A DNA stretch of 64,000 nucleotides from Vesta saturnalis (lineage: Eukaryota; Arthropoda; Insecta; Coleoptera; Lampyridae), in assembly GCA_036346205.1 (NCBI GenBank), contig JARFJB010001495.1, positions 1,030,001 to 1,094,000 on the forward strand, in the 5' to 3' direction. Position numbers and translations under genes: made by a program. Positions 33,076 to 44,706 of the stretch are shown here, in pieces (within the stretch, counting starts at the first letter, position 1; each line of letters begins with the position of its first letter). Below the pieces are notes generated by a model. That model searched no databases. It saw only the letters and a program-made list of their open reading frames with translations, and had not been told where the DNA came from.

Positions 33076-33597
33076 TGAGTGTGTGCGTGTGTGTGCGTGT
33101 GCGTGTGCGTGTGCGTGTGCGTGTGTGCGTGTGTGCGTGTGTGCGTGTGTGCGTGTGTGCTGTGTGCTGTGTCGTGTGCTGTGTTCGAATGTGCATGTGC
33201 GTGTCTGCGTCGTGCACGTGCTGTCGTGTGCGTGTGCGTGTGCGCGTGCGGTGCGTGTGCGTGTGCGTTTTACGTGTGCGTGTGCGTGTGCGTGTGCATG
33301 TGCGTGTGCGTTTGCGTTTGCGTGTGCGTGTGCGTGTGCGTGTGCGTGTGCGTGTCGTGTGCGTGTGCGTGTGCGTGTGCGTGTGCATGTGCAAGTGCGT
33401 GTGAGTGCGTGTGCTGGTGCGTGTGCTGTGCGTGTGCGTGTGCGTGTGCGTGTGCGTGTGCGTGTGCGTGTGCGTGTGCGTGTGCGTGTGCGTGTGCGTG
33501 TGCGTGTGCGCGCGTGTGCGCGTGCCTGTGCGCGTGCGTGTGCGTGCGCTTGCGCGTGTTCGTGTGCGTATGCGTATGCGTGTGCGTGTGCGTGCAA
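33076..33597. repeat. (GTGTGC)n microsatellite array, about 520 bp
   Basis: GTGTGC/GCGTGT hexamers with interruptions (TTCGAATGTGCATG near 33184, TTTTACG near 33267, GCGCGC near 33508). It is the opposite-strand equivalent of the CACACG arrays at 1 and 1377. Alternating purine-pyrimidine throughout, with CpG-rich parts, so strongly Z-DNA-prone by general rules. All long frames here are repeat translations. Confidence 0.97.
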
Positions 33598-34606
33598 TAT
33601 TTACACCAAACTCTAAGTTCGTTTTGTGTACTTATCAAGATGTAAAATATAAACAACCTTTTACCAGTGGTTCCATGAAAGATTGGTTTAAATGAAGGAA
33701 ATTACAAACAAAAACTTGAGGCTTCTATCTACCTGAGGTACCATCGATAGAAGTCAAAAAATTTAAAATGAAGACTTTGAATAGGTATTCGTAAAATTAA
33801 AATTCTAATAAAGATCTTAAGTATGAGCGAGTTATTTAATTAAACGCTAGAACGAGCAAGGTTAACACAAATTCAGAACACATGTTGAGGATATGTATGA
33901 ATTTAAAAGTTTCACGATCCTAATCCTTCGATTCCATATCCATAATCAATGCGAGTAAAATATAAAAACGGAAGTTGCAAAACATATGCTTAGCATCTTA
34001 AATTAAGGTTGTGATCCAAAAAATTTCTATCCCAATCATTGTGAGGACAAAAGTTGAAATTGAAAATTACATTATATTGCTGCACTAATTAGAGTTTATT
34101 TCTGTCATATTAAAATTTACCAATTGAGAAAGTTGATCAGCAGTGGCGATGTTCAATCACCATAGTCTCACTTACAGTAAAACCGCATGTTACGTCGTGA
34201 AAACAATACCATATATATAATAAGGAGTTTGCTTTGCTAAAATCGATAGCTTCGTTAATTACTGAAGAGAGTGATTCGAGACATCGCGCTAAGATGAGAC
34301 AATTGATACAGCTAAAACGCATGAGAAAATGATAAAAAGACCACCAAGCTGTGACACAATATCGCACAAAAAAATTTATTAGGCATATCATCTATCGCCA
34401 ACACACCAATTTGTCGGGAATACCGGTATTTTGGAGTCTATTCCAGTGGGGATTGCGTTGGTAATATACCAATTGTAAAATACTATGTGATCATCAGAAG
34501 ACTTTGCTTAATACAACACATGACAACAAACATGATTTAACTGTAGCCAACGTTATTCCATTAAAACAACGTGGTTGATTTTAATAATGCTGTAATTGGA
34601 TTACAC
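33598..34606. other. Unassigned non-coding DNA
   Basis: No recognised feature. An 84-codon minus frame at 34137-34391 has no recognisable motif. Confidence 0.45.
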
Positions 34607-35081
34607 GACCTTCCAACCGACAAAATGGAAATTAAAAGAAATGAAATAAATTTAATAACATATACCTCGTATGTAAGTATAGAAGGTTATGCAATCGACT
34701 TTTCTTCACTATCGCTAAATCAACTCGAGCTCATTTTACAACTTTTTCGTCAAAATCGGCCGTCATGTCTGGATGTCTGTGGATGTATGTTAGTATCCAC
34801 GATAACTCCAGAACTAAAATACCTACGTACTTTAAATTTTATGTTTAAGCAGTTTTCATTTGGCTTAGACTTTTTGGGAGAAATCCAGCGGCGAAAAGGG
34901 GCGGGGGTTTATATATTTTTCTTAAAAAAATATGTCTACACTTTTTCTTATAAAATTAATCGTTTTCAGATATTGAAAACATTTGAACTAACACTTAAAT
35001 CCTACCTTAGGAATTTTTTTGCCGCTAAATTACGCGTCGTAATTGGATAGAACAGAATTGTGTATATGTAGGTTGGAAGGT
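34607..35081 (-). mobile_element. TIR-bounded non-autonomous element without a microsatellite
   Basis: Begins GACCTTCCAACCGAC (34607) and ends GTAGGTTGGAAGGT (35068-35081), imperfect inverted repeats of about 14 bp. The interior aligns, on the opposite strand, with the flank of the second (CACACG)n array: GATTTAGCGATAGTGAAG, TTGTAAAATGAGCT and TTCTGGAGTTATCGTGGAT. Where the other copy has 400 bp of array, this one has only ACATACATCCACAGACATCC. It serves as the array-free reference for the family. The 159-codon plus frame across it is not recognised and probably fortuitous. Confidence 0.7.
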
Positions 35082-38000
35082 AAAAATCTAAATAAAAGTC
35101 TAAATAAAAGTAGCAAAAAGGTACCAAATATAATAATTTAGAAGTAAAGTATTACCTTCCAGCGTTACCCGGTATTTGGTTCGTCCTCGCTATTCTTTGA
35201 ATTTGTGATTGTATTATCGTCGCTTACAATAGAAAGTTCCCTTATAAATATTTAGTGTTTAGATATATACTATATTATTTATGTAGGCTTCCTGTATCTT
35301 CAGTTGGAATGCTGACAGTGTAAGTTTAAAATCCTAAGGTGGCGGCAGAGAAAATAAGTACAACCACGGCAGAAATTTTCTGCAGCACACAAAAAGTCCG
35401 TCTCCTAGCGTAATGTGGAGGAAATGGGGGGTCTCCGCAGGTTTCATTAAACAAATTATTCGTTCCTAATGTAACACCGATTTAGTAATAGTATCACGAG
35501 GAAAAAGCACTGGAAATATGTATTTTGTTTAAATTAAAGTAATTTAATTGAATGAATTAATGTTAATGCTAACATTCGAATAATCAATATTAAAAACTGG
35601 CAGATGCTCACAATGATGTCACTACAGCACAGAACTTACTATTATAAACCTGAAATAACAATGACCTACATTAATAAACTTAATAGTGGAAAGTGAAAAC
35701 TTGTTTTCTGCCTTTCCTTGGGTTTTCAAGTTACTAGTCGTAGGTTAAACTACTACATGTAATTTTGTTACAGAGAATTTCATACTACATTACGGTTAAA
35801 CTACACAATATGCATATATTCATGCCACCATTTCATGTTCCTGCTGGAAAAGGACTAATTGAAGTTATAAGTTTATTTGATAAAACATATTTGGCTGTGA
35901 GAATCATGCGGATTATATAGTTTTTAAACATAAAAGGATTACGATATTAATCAATAATACATTAGACTGGGTTTAGTTAGTTTCTGGGAAAATAATTAAC
36001 TGTATACTCATTGTGGATTTATAACACGAAATATAACAGTACTACTTGTATTATCAGCAACGGAAAAGACATTTTACCGGATGACAACGCCTGACACCGG
36101 TAAAGTTTGTGATGATTACGTGACTTTTGCTCGATTAAAAAAACTTTTCAATAAAACACGTTGCAAAGTACAAACAGAAAGTTTTAACTTAGTTATTGTT
36201 GTAGAACGTTTTACTTGTTAAAACGTTCCTGGAGAGTATAGAGATATATTTGCTTTAAAATTGTACTATGATATATCGTCTGAACACTAAATAGGTTTGT
36301 TAAACTTTCAGATCTGTTGTATTTAAAATTATTTCAGAAACTTGAAAATATTTTCCCGGTTTTTGTATTGGTCGTTTTAGTAATAACTTTTTTTTCCGCA
36401 AGCCTCTACGTTGTATAGTTTCCCAGATACAGTACCTCGCATTCTTAGTTGGCCACCCCATACATTTCATGAAATAGCTAGGTATTGAGTCCTTAGAAAT
36501 TAAAACTTTACATCATTGAATATTCTTGCGTAATTTTTAAAAACGGAAACCTGACCTTATTTAAAGCAACTTTTTCTCAGTGTACACAGAGAAAGTAGTG
36601 AGTTCTTACTTTCAAATAGGGTATTATTGAACTTTCTGAAATGTTCCTGTGAATTTTTAAATACTTAACTATTTAAACTTATAAAAATCAGTTCTACCTT
36701 AATAGGACTTATTTTCAATAGCCCCAATATAAGTTTGTGACTGTTAGAAGACATCCACTTTGATTTTCTGTGATATAACGGGCTCAAACGACATTGGTAC
36801 ACAGGCAAATAACCGCAAGGACCAACTAGCTCTTCATTAGGGCCGTGGATTTGACTAGAAATTGTAGTTACCTAATTGGAATCTCTAATCGGGTGATGAT
36901 GTGGACGCCACCCTGTCTTGATCCTGGTAAAAGTACTCAAACCATAGGGGGTGCACTAGCATCAAACAGAGAAAAGTACATGAACCTACCTTTTGCGCCA
37001 CCTATGGTTGTGTTTAGTATTCATAAAAAAATAGTACGAGTACACAACCAATTTCTGCTCAACAATAATATGTTTGGTCGACAAATAGTTTGAAAACAAT
37101 TCACCTCTTAAAATACACAAACTTTAATATTTCTTTCTTTTACTTCCACAAAGCGATTTCGAGGCAGCATATTCCCTTTCGTAATTAAATAACACCTTAA
37201 AAGCAATAAAACCATATGAGCACGACGTCAACAGCAATCAACACAGAAGGAAAATAAATTTAATAACTACGTATATAAATAAGTAAATAATTTCGTAAAT
37301 ATAAAATCTTGTAAAAACTGCTAAGCCGGTGACGTGTCTTTTATATCAACCAGCAGTTCAATAATTTCTAAACAGCGTTTATATTTATTACAACGCAAAA
37401 CAACAATAAGCACTTGAACAGTTTTACCTACAAGCGAACCACTCTTCACCAAATGTACGCCTTATAATATTCACAATTCTACTACCAAAAACTCATGGCT
37501 GGATACATTTGCCGTCAACAGACCTTTACGTATTTTCTTGAAACAATAAGCTACTTCCAATAATCCCAGCTACGCCCTGCTTAACTGATACCGATCAACA
37601 ATTACAAGTTCATTAAACCCAGCCTCTTAGCTATTTAAACGTTTAACGAATTCATTCACGATTATCTTTCCTTTCAATGAAACTAGTGCACCGGGAAAAT
37701 AAAGCTACACAAAAATAAGGTGTAACCACGAACTCTCCATAAAACTTACGCCAACCCTCAAAACTACATTACTCACCAGGTTAATCAGATACACAAACTT
37801 AAGAGAGGTTTAACTCAACGCCACCGCTCTAACCACCGGCTACCTTCTTGCGCACAACCTGATTAATGCATCCCTTGCGACAGAATCACCTTTTTCGCAA
37901 TTGCTACAAATTTCTAAACTTCTTGAAGCCTAACCAATCCCTTTACCAGAAATCCATTCAAACCGTATGCGCGGTAAAAACGAGAAAAATTTCGTGAACA

Positions 38001-39110
38001 CGAACTGGAAAATACGTCATTAACACAAACTTCCAGCATCAGGATACAGCGCAAATATCTGAAACCCGATAGGTTTTCGTAATCTCTCTAACTTGGAAAA
38101 TCAACCCTAGCTTACCACGTTATAAAAGTCATAACCGTCTAGTTTTTAATTCCTGATCTGCACTAAGTTGTAGGTATCGCGTCGTTACATCAACCAGACT
38201 CGACAAATATACAACGTCGTAAAATAATCTTAGCTACAAAGAAACAATTTTTAATGACGCCATTTCCATTTAAAATTAAACTAACAAATCAATAATAGCC
38301 TAACAATAGGATTATCCGATATCTACTAAAATAAAAACTACTTTCTTTAGTTCGTTTTACTACATTAACCCATCAATAAGCCTAAAAAACAACTATTCCT
38401 TCAATATGCGGCATATGTAACTGCAACTTTTATACTTCAATATATAGACAAAAAAGAACGCAATAACGATTAATCTGAATTCGAATAATTTACAACAGTT
38501 TTTAATAAATTCAAATAACGCCAAATATAGCACACATTCATAACTAAATCAGTGCTTCCTAACCATACAACTGAATATGCCTCACTTTCGATTCATATCT
38601 TATTAAAAATATCTTAATTTTCCACCAAAATGTCTACACACGGTGACACTGAGAAAGTAATTTAGTGAAGTAAACGATAGTGACATCACATTGCTTAAGT
38701 AGTTTCGAATCAGATTTTTCCATCTTAAAGGGCAATGGTTCAAGCAATGACAATAAGCTTTCACCTCACTTTCACCATTCCCACATTAATTATTATTATT
38801 TTCTTATTAGCATTTAGTCCATTCTTGTCGTTTCGAGGAGTTATCACGTTGAATTAATTCCCGTCTGCCCTCGCGTTTGTCTTCCCATTCGACCTCACTT
38901 CTACACACCAGGCGGAAATCTTCATCTAGTAACTCACGCATTCCATTATGAGGTCTTGGTGTCACTACTCCATCAAACAAAGATACCTTGAAATACAGTG
39001 TACATTGAAAATATACTGTAATTTTCCAGTAACTGAATAAAATACACATATATATGCAGGTATAGAAAGTTATGCAATCGAATTTTTTCACTAACGGTAA
39101 TTCGACGTAT
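35082..39110. other. Large unassigned interval
   Basis: About 4 kb without recognised genes or element ends. From about 37140 to 38750 the plus strand is A/C-rich and G-poor, opposite in sense to the G/T-rich stretch at 17400-19000. I could not align the two by eye. A short frame at 36845-37093 has no recognised motif. Confidence 0.5.
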
Positions 39111-39111
39111 T

Positions 39112-39190
39112 AGTGTGGTGAGGGTGTGTGGGTGTGGGTGTGCGTGTACGTCTGAGCATGCGAGCGCGTGTGCATGAGAGTGCGCAGGTC
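39112..39190. repeat. Short G/T-rich degenerate microsatellite
   Basis: GTGTGTGGGTGTGGGTGTGCGTGTACG followed by GCATGCGAGCGCGTGTGC-like sequence. The preceding words AGGTATAGAAAGTTATGCAATCG (39058-39081) echo the dispersed-family module at 34678-34700, again linking array and family. Confidence 0.75.
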
Positions 39191-39349
39191 CAGGTGAGTA
39201 TTTGACAAGTTGAAACTTGTTCTGGTAGCTATAAAATCAGTGCATGAATGGTCGAGGTCTAAGCCAAGAATAGATCAAAGTACATTATGTAAATTATCAA
39301 TTTTGGGCAATTTTGTGTCAATTTTTATTAACTTTTTCGAGGACAAAGT

Positions 39350-39930
39350 TTATTGACCTCTGAGTGTCACATTACGATTTTTAGAAATCTAAAAATAGAA
39401 CCAGTTTATGGAAACGGCAGTTTACTGGCTTCTTCAACTCAAAGCTTAATGGCCTCAAGGGATGCCATATTTAGAAACGAGAGAGGGAAAACCCGAAGTT
39501 CATTGACTCATTTTTTTTTATCCTTTGCACCCGGATGCTGGCGGATTCCTGGAAATCTAAAAATAGGTAATGTTCCAGGAAATTCTAGAGTTCATTGAGC
39601 TTTTGAAGGTCAAAGTTCATTTATCTCTTCTGGGAAATCTAAAAATAGAACCAATTCGTGGAAACCTCAAAGTTTACTGATCTCAACAGGTGCCATATTA
39701 CAATTCTTAGAAATCTAAAAATAAAACCGGTTCCTGGAAATGGGAGTGGAGAGCTCAAAGCTTCTTGACCTCTTTAGGGTCACTGACATACCAAACCGGA
39801 AGTTAATCAATTCCTAGAAATCTAAAAATACAACCAAAGTTCATTCACCTCGAACCGGAATTGAGGGCCCAATGATATTTTTCGAGGGACATCAATCTTG
39901 ATAACTTCTAAAAATCAATAATCTACCAGA
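39350..39930 (+). repeat. Degenerate tandem repeat with core GAAATCTAAAAATAGAACC
   Basis: The core recurs near 39384, 39553, 39630, 39709 and 39817, each followed by GGTTCCTGGAAA-like and AGTTCATTGACCTC-like words. Spacing is irregular at roughly 75-170 bp. A diverged minisatellite of unknown origin, directly upstream of the polymerase pseudogene. Confidence 0.7.
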
Positions 39931-40144
39931 TATGAGGTTTCACAGACCTTCACTACAGAGCGAAGCAAGATATTGGAAACACCTGCAAATACATTCTAGG
40001 AAATATAATCTGCAACAACGAATGAGTCATTGTCACTAATTTCTAAAACTCATGTTTTACACATGCTCTGTATTGTTCAAGTTCCCTAATATAAAGAACA
40101 GCAAGATACACCTCATAGATTAGTTCAACATGAATTTGTTAAAT

Positions 40145-40345
40145 GGATTTTTGTACACCATTTACGGAAACGACCGCTTGTTCTTAGAAAAGAACCACCT
40201 GTTTCTGAAAAACGGATTGCGGTCTTTGAAATGTTTTTGATCTGTTTTGAGCTGTTTTTGGAAAACTGGAACTAGTTTTTATAAACCGGTATCAGTTTTT
40301 GAGAAACCAGTACCAGTTTTAAGGAAATCAGAACCTATTCTTCGC
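40145..40345 (+). repeat. Short-unit repeat encoding KPV-type peptide repeats upstream of polymerase
   Basis: AAACCGGTATCAGTTTTTGAG, AAACCAGTACCAGTTTTAAGG and similar 33-36 bp units recur. In one frame they give imperfect KPVSVFE / KPVPVLR peptides. Related words (GCTGGTATCAGTTCTTGGGAAAC) occur at 46975-47080, on the far side of the polymerase. It may be part of the polymerase gene's upstream coding region or a separate minisatellite. Confidence 0.5.
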
Positions 40346-40414
40346 GAATTAGCTACATCACCCAAAAGCTAAATATCCAGATCCTGGTGGTGAAGGTGCT
40401 TCATCGATAGGAAA

Positions 40415-41088
40415 ATAGTAATAGTAGTGCGTAAAATAAAAATATTTCCATCTAAAAATCAAATGATTTATGCCGATACAGATTTATGGCAGTGGTATCA
40501 AGCTAATGTCTATAACAAGCTACAAACCAAATTTGGGGAATTTGCGGAAAAGGATTCAGGGTGGGCTTTGCATGAAATTTTACATTTAAAAGTAAAGATT
40601 TACATGTACGTGCCTCTAAAAGGTGGAATGCTTATTAAAGTACAGAACTGCATAGCACTCAAGAAGCTGTTAATGTGAAAAGTAACGATGATTATTGTTT
40701 TTTGTGGGCCGTTGTTTCAGCTATATATCCTGCTTCACGGAGTTCAGATCGAACTTTTACCTACCCTCATTTCAGTAACGTTTTAAATAATGATTCAATT
40801 GAGTTCCCCATTAAAATAACTAAAAAATTAAATAATCTCTCAATAAACATGCATTGCGTAAAAGATAAAAAAGTTGTACTTTTGCAATGAGTAATCAGCA
40901 AAGCGACATAGAACTCATAAATCTTTTAATGCTTTCTAACGATGACGAAACTTATCACTTTGCGTGGATTAAAAACATGTTGGTTTAACTTTCAGCTATT
41001 AAAGTATGACCATAAGAAAGTGATTTGTAACCGGTGTTTGAATCATTTTTAGTCAGATCTAGCTTTACAAAAGCATTTAACATATTGT
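40415..41088 (+). pseudogene. Polinton/Maverick-like protein-primed DNA polymerase B, N-terminal remnant
   Basis: Three short frames in order: one with DTDLWQWYQANVY, KFGEFAEKDSGWALHEILHL (40490-40610); one with CFLWAVVSAIYP and SSDRTFTYPH (40695-40765); one with HFAWIKNML and a Cys/His finger-like CNRCLNHF (40955-41075). This is the N-terminal arrangement of the DNA polymerase B-type proteins carried by arthropod Polinton/Maverick elements and virus-like relatives. Frameshifts separate the blocks. The reading stops at 41088, where an inserted element begins, and continues at 43250. Replication of the parental element was its presumed role; this copy is dead. Confidence 0.75.
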
Positions 41089-43249
41089 TGTAAGGTCCTT
41101 TCTCATAATTTTTTTATATTTGCCGCGGCTAAACTGCAATCGGTCTTTAGATTATATACTAAAGAGGGGGGTAGGTTCGTCGGAATATTTCATCTTTAGC
41201 TCTACACTGTCCACATAAAATAATCACAGTAAAACGGTTTAAAAATATATTATCCTATTATTTACAAATCTAATATATTCACACTTAAGCTAAATAACTA
41301 CCTGGTTAACAACTAACATAAACGTAACAATAAGAAAACAACTTGACGTTCTGATTGAGACGGTGGCGTCGGGGGCGTCCACTCGGTTTGGACGGCGAAT
41401 TTGAATGTCCTCCTTCCTTCCACTCACTCGATACGACGGCTTATTGTTGTCGCAGTCGTTTCTGTAAATAGATATTAATACTCCCTGGTTACACTCAATG
41501 AGGAACGTAATATTTAAATGATTAATAACGTTGCGTTTAATTAATTATTTATGCTGGATACGGCCCTGTCTACAAAGAAAAGGATGTATAAACAAACTAC
41601 TGGTTATTAAAACGGGGTTGCGCAGATCCAGGTCACTAGTGAAAATCGATATCCCGAGTTCACGGTTGTACGCATGACGAGCGTTCACAGGTCTAATGCT
41701 TGCTTCCTTTACCTTCAGTACTTTCTGGAAGACGGACAGGCGCGTATGCTTCGTGAAGCAATTTACCTTCACGATCTATCACGTTTGATAATATGAATTA
41801 TCTTCAGAGGTTTACTCTCCATTAAATTTAGACTGGGCGGATTATACAAGTTTGGTTGTATAATTAATATATTTGCACGTTATCTACTGGGATGTAATTT
41901 TATGACGATGATTTCTTTTATGCAAATGAACGAAATCTTACGTAGATATAAATGAACGTTACTTAATGGTATACGCACAAAAACGCGTATTTATTAATGG
42001 CGGTTTATAGTTGCGGAATAAGCTGGTGGAAAACAATTAATTGATTGCTTTCTTGAAATTCGATTACTAAGCGCGTGGTTATCGGTGTACGGTTTTCTCC
42101 TACGACAGGTCTTTGACGGATACTCTACGTTTAATTCGTTTGTGATTACAGGCACTTCGGTCTTCGCCAGCGAACTGGTGAATTGAGGTGTTTAGAATGT
42201 AAGTGATAGTAAATGATAAAAGCTGCAGGTCTATACAGTCCTACTTAGCTCTCGTCGTCAGGTATATGGTATAGTGGTGAGTGTTTGTACTCCCGACTGC
42301 TTCGTGGCCTAGCCCGTTGCTGTCTGGGGGTTTAGTGTGTGTACTATGCGGGTGTTTACTCCCGACTGCCTCGTGGCTTAGCCCGCTGCTGTCTGGGGGT
42401 TTTTGGGTGTGTATACTCCCGACTGCTTCGTGGCCTTGCCCGTAGCGGTCTGGGGGTCTGTGTGTGTGTTTGTGTTTGGCACTCCCGACTGCTTCGTGGC
42501 CTATCCCGTTGCTATCTGGGGTTTTAGTGTGTGCGGTGTGTGGGTACTGAATTACTCTGCAGACTTACGTGTCGTTAATCACAAAGATCGAAGATAGCTA
42601 TTTATTTACAAAAGGTTCGCGGTGCGCGTTCGCAAATACAGGAGCTAAACTCGCGGTGGCTATCACTAGGTCTGCGGCGATTTACTTTAACGCAACCGTC
42701 ACGTGCAGGTTTTCTGGAATCGGAGTTAGTCAAACGGACTAACTACTACAGGAGCTGGTGAAACCAACTAAATAATTCTCGGCGGCGGGATGCGTTCAAG
42801 TGGCGCGACGGAACCCTTCTACGGCTGCTACTGGTCTGGTCGGCTACGGCTACTCGTACTAATAATAGTATTAAGATTAATAATAATTAACTAACTACTA
42901 AAGGTGCGCGGCGCGGTTTTTATAGGGGACTCTCGGTAGGCGGTGGTGGCTTCTGTTTGGGGGAATCCTATTTGTAATTGGCGGAGTTTACTCTGACGTA
43001 TAAAACTTTCGATGTTTTATGAAATCTACGTTGGAGGGGAAACAAATTAATTTTTTTTGTGCAATCAAACGAAATAATAAGAAATAGTAAGTTAGGTACT
43101 GAGTAATACGGAATACTAAGAAATATTAGATTAAGTCTTGCAGGTGTTTGAATACTAAGAAATCTTACATCATTTCTTTTACGAGGGCTGATTGTTAAAT
43201 AATTAATTAATTAAAAAAATTTTGTAGTAATGACTTGCGGTTCGTTACA
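41089..43249. mobile_element. Probable solo LTR (2161 bp) inserted in the polymerase pseudogene
   Basis: The insertion starts TGTAAGG (41089) and ends CGTTACA (43249), i.e. TGT...ACA with TGTAA/TTACA inverted ends as in retroviral-type LTRs. It is flanked by TTGT on both sides (41085-41088 and 43250-43253), the 4-bp duplication usual for Ty3/gypsy integrases. Polymerase sequence resumes on the far side. The interior is more GC-rich than the surroundings, non-coding, and includes a four-copy minisatellite (42275-42540). No internal retroelement region or second LTR was seen, hence solo. Length is unusual but within the known LTR range. Confidence 0.68.
42275..42540 (+). repeat. Four-copy minisatellite with core CTCCCGACTGCTTCGTGGCC
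   Basis: Copies of CTCCCGACTGC(T/C)TCGTGGC start near 42291, 42360, 42416 and 42482, each followed by CCCGTTGCTGTCTGGGGG-like sequence and a variable GT-rich spacer. Unit lengths range from about 56 to 70 bp. Conserved core with variable spacers suggests the core has, or had, a constraint. Confidence 0.85.
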
Positions 43250-43253
43250 TTGT

Positions 43254-44706
43254 AATGAACTCAATATCGTGTTAGGTTACCAAATGATAGTAATAAGTAT
43301 TTAGAATTTAAACATATAGCATACAAAGAAAAGGTTTCATTTGTATTATACGCGCACTTTAAAAACATCTGCAACTGCAGATGATCAAAATACACGTAAA
43401 TGTGATAAGCATATACCCTTTAACACTACATATTACGTTAAATGCTCTTATGATGACTCGTTATCACAATTTCATTTATACAGGGGAGAGGATGTATACA
43501 ATGGTTTATCGGAGAACTGCAAAAGATAGCAAACTGGGCAAATAGCATTCTCAATAACATCGTGCCTATGGATGACCAATTTGGTAATTTTGAGCGCGCT
43601 ATTGTCTGTCATATTTGCAATTAGGCTTTTCAACCGACAGATGTTAAAGTTATGGAGCATAACCATTTGACGTGGTAGTTTCGCAGTCCGGCACATTAAG
43701 ATTGCAACTTAAAGTTTAAAGACATGCATACTGTCCCTATTGTGTTCTATAGCTTGAGTGATTTGACACCCATTTCTTCATTAGAGAGGTAGCTGTAGCT
43801 TTCCCGAAAGAAATATCCCTGTTACCGTTAAACAAGGAGGAGTATATATCCTTTATCAAGACTAGATAATACCAACATAAAATTCAGATTATGGGTTTAT
43901 GAGTAATATTGATCAACTAGCCTTTTACTTAGATAATGATAAACAGCTTATTACTAGATCCGCGTGTAGTAGAGACGCTGAATTTAATTTGTTAGTGCAC
44001 AAAGGTCAAAGGTACCTTCCCATACGAATACATTTAATCATGAGACAGACTAAACGAAACCGCTCTACCGCGAAAGGCCAAAGATGGTTTGCTGTGCAAA
44101 CATGTGAACAATATTCAGATTTATATTTAAAAACGGATTGGTTAGCTGATATACCAGCCCAACGAGCGGTTTAATGTACTTTGATATTAATAACCTTTAT
44201 GGAAAATGAATGGAGCAATTCTTGCCATATAGAGAGTTTGCCTTTGTAGGTAACCCCAACCTTGAATCCACACTAAATACTCCAGGTGATTCAGACATCA
44301 GTTACATAGTAAACTGTGATTTGGACTGTCCACTGGAATTGCATGAGCGTCATAGCTACTTACCCCTAGCACCAGAACATAAGGCCCCAACTCGTTCCAA
44401 TTTAAAAAATTATTACTCACATTGTATCCGACACGTAATTACATTATTCACTATAGAAACCTTGGTTTAAAATCGGCAAAATTAAATAGTCTTCAGCTTT
44501 AAACAGGTCCCCTGGTTACGCAAATATACCGAAACCAACACTACATACGCAAGCTTGCCAAAAATGAATTTGATAAAAATTTCTATAAATTAATGATCAA
44601 TAGTGATTTCGGTAAAATACTACTAAAATTTGGAAAAAACCAAGCTCATGTGTAATGATACAGATAGCTTGATTTATGAGGTGTCCATGAAAGAAAATTG
44701 TAACAA
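43254..44706 (+). pseudogene. Polinton/Maverick-like DNA polymerase B, exonuclease-polymerase remnant
   Basis: Downstream half of the same polymerase, in many frames: LPNDSNKYLEFKH (43280-43315), YVKCSYDDSLS (43434-43466), VCHIC- and CNLKFKD-like zinc-knuckle words (43610-43720), LDNDKQLITRS and YSDLYLKTD (43930-44150), a FDVNNLYGK-type start of the polymerase domain (44178-44210), QFLPY, then KLMINSDFGK (near 44590), the motif B equivalent, and DTDSLIY at 44657-44677, the catalytic motif C. Both catalytic Asp codons of DTDS survive although the frame is destroyed elsewhere. Sequence breaks off at 44706 at a second insertion. Confidence 0.8.

Noticed and set aside
34571..35050. 159-codon plus-strand frame
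   Set aside because: Coincides with the TIR-bounded non-coding element; other copies of the family are not open here.
42262..42300. tRNA-like start (GGTATAGTGGTGAGTG resembles an A box of tRNA-Asp)
   Set aside because: No B box, no acceptor pairing and no T-arm downstream; it is part of the LTR/minisatellite region.
42275..42540. CRISPR-like array (conserved repeats with variable spacers)
   Set aside because: Only four copies, repeats longer and less exact than CRISPR, spacers simple GT-rich, no cas genes, eukaryotic context.
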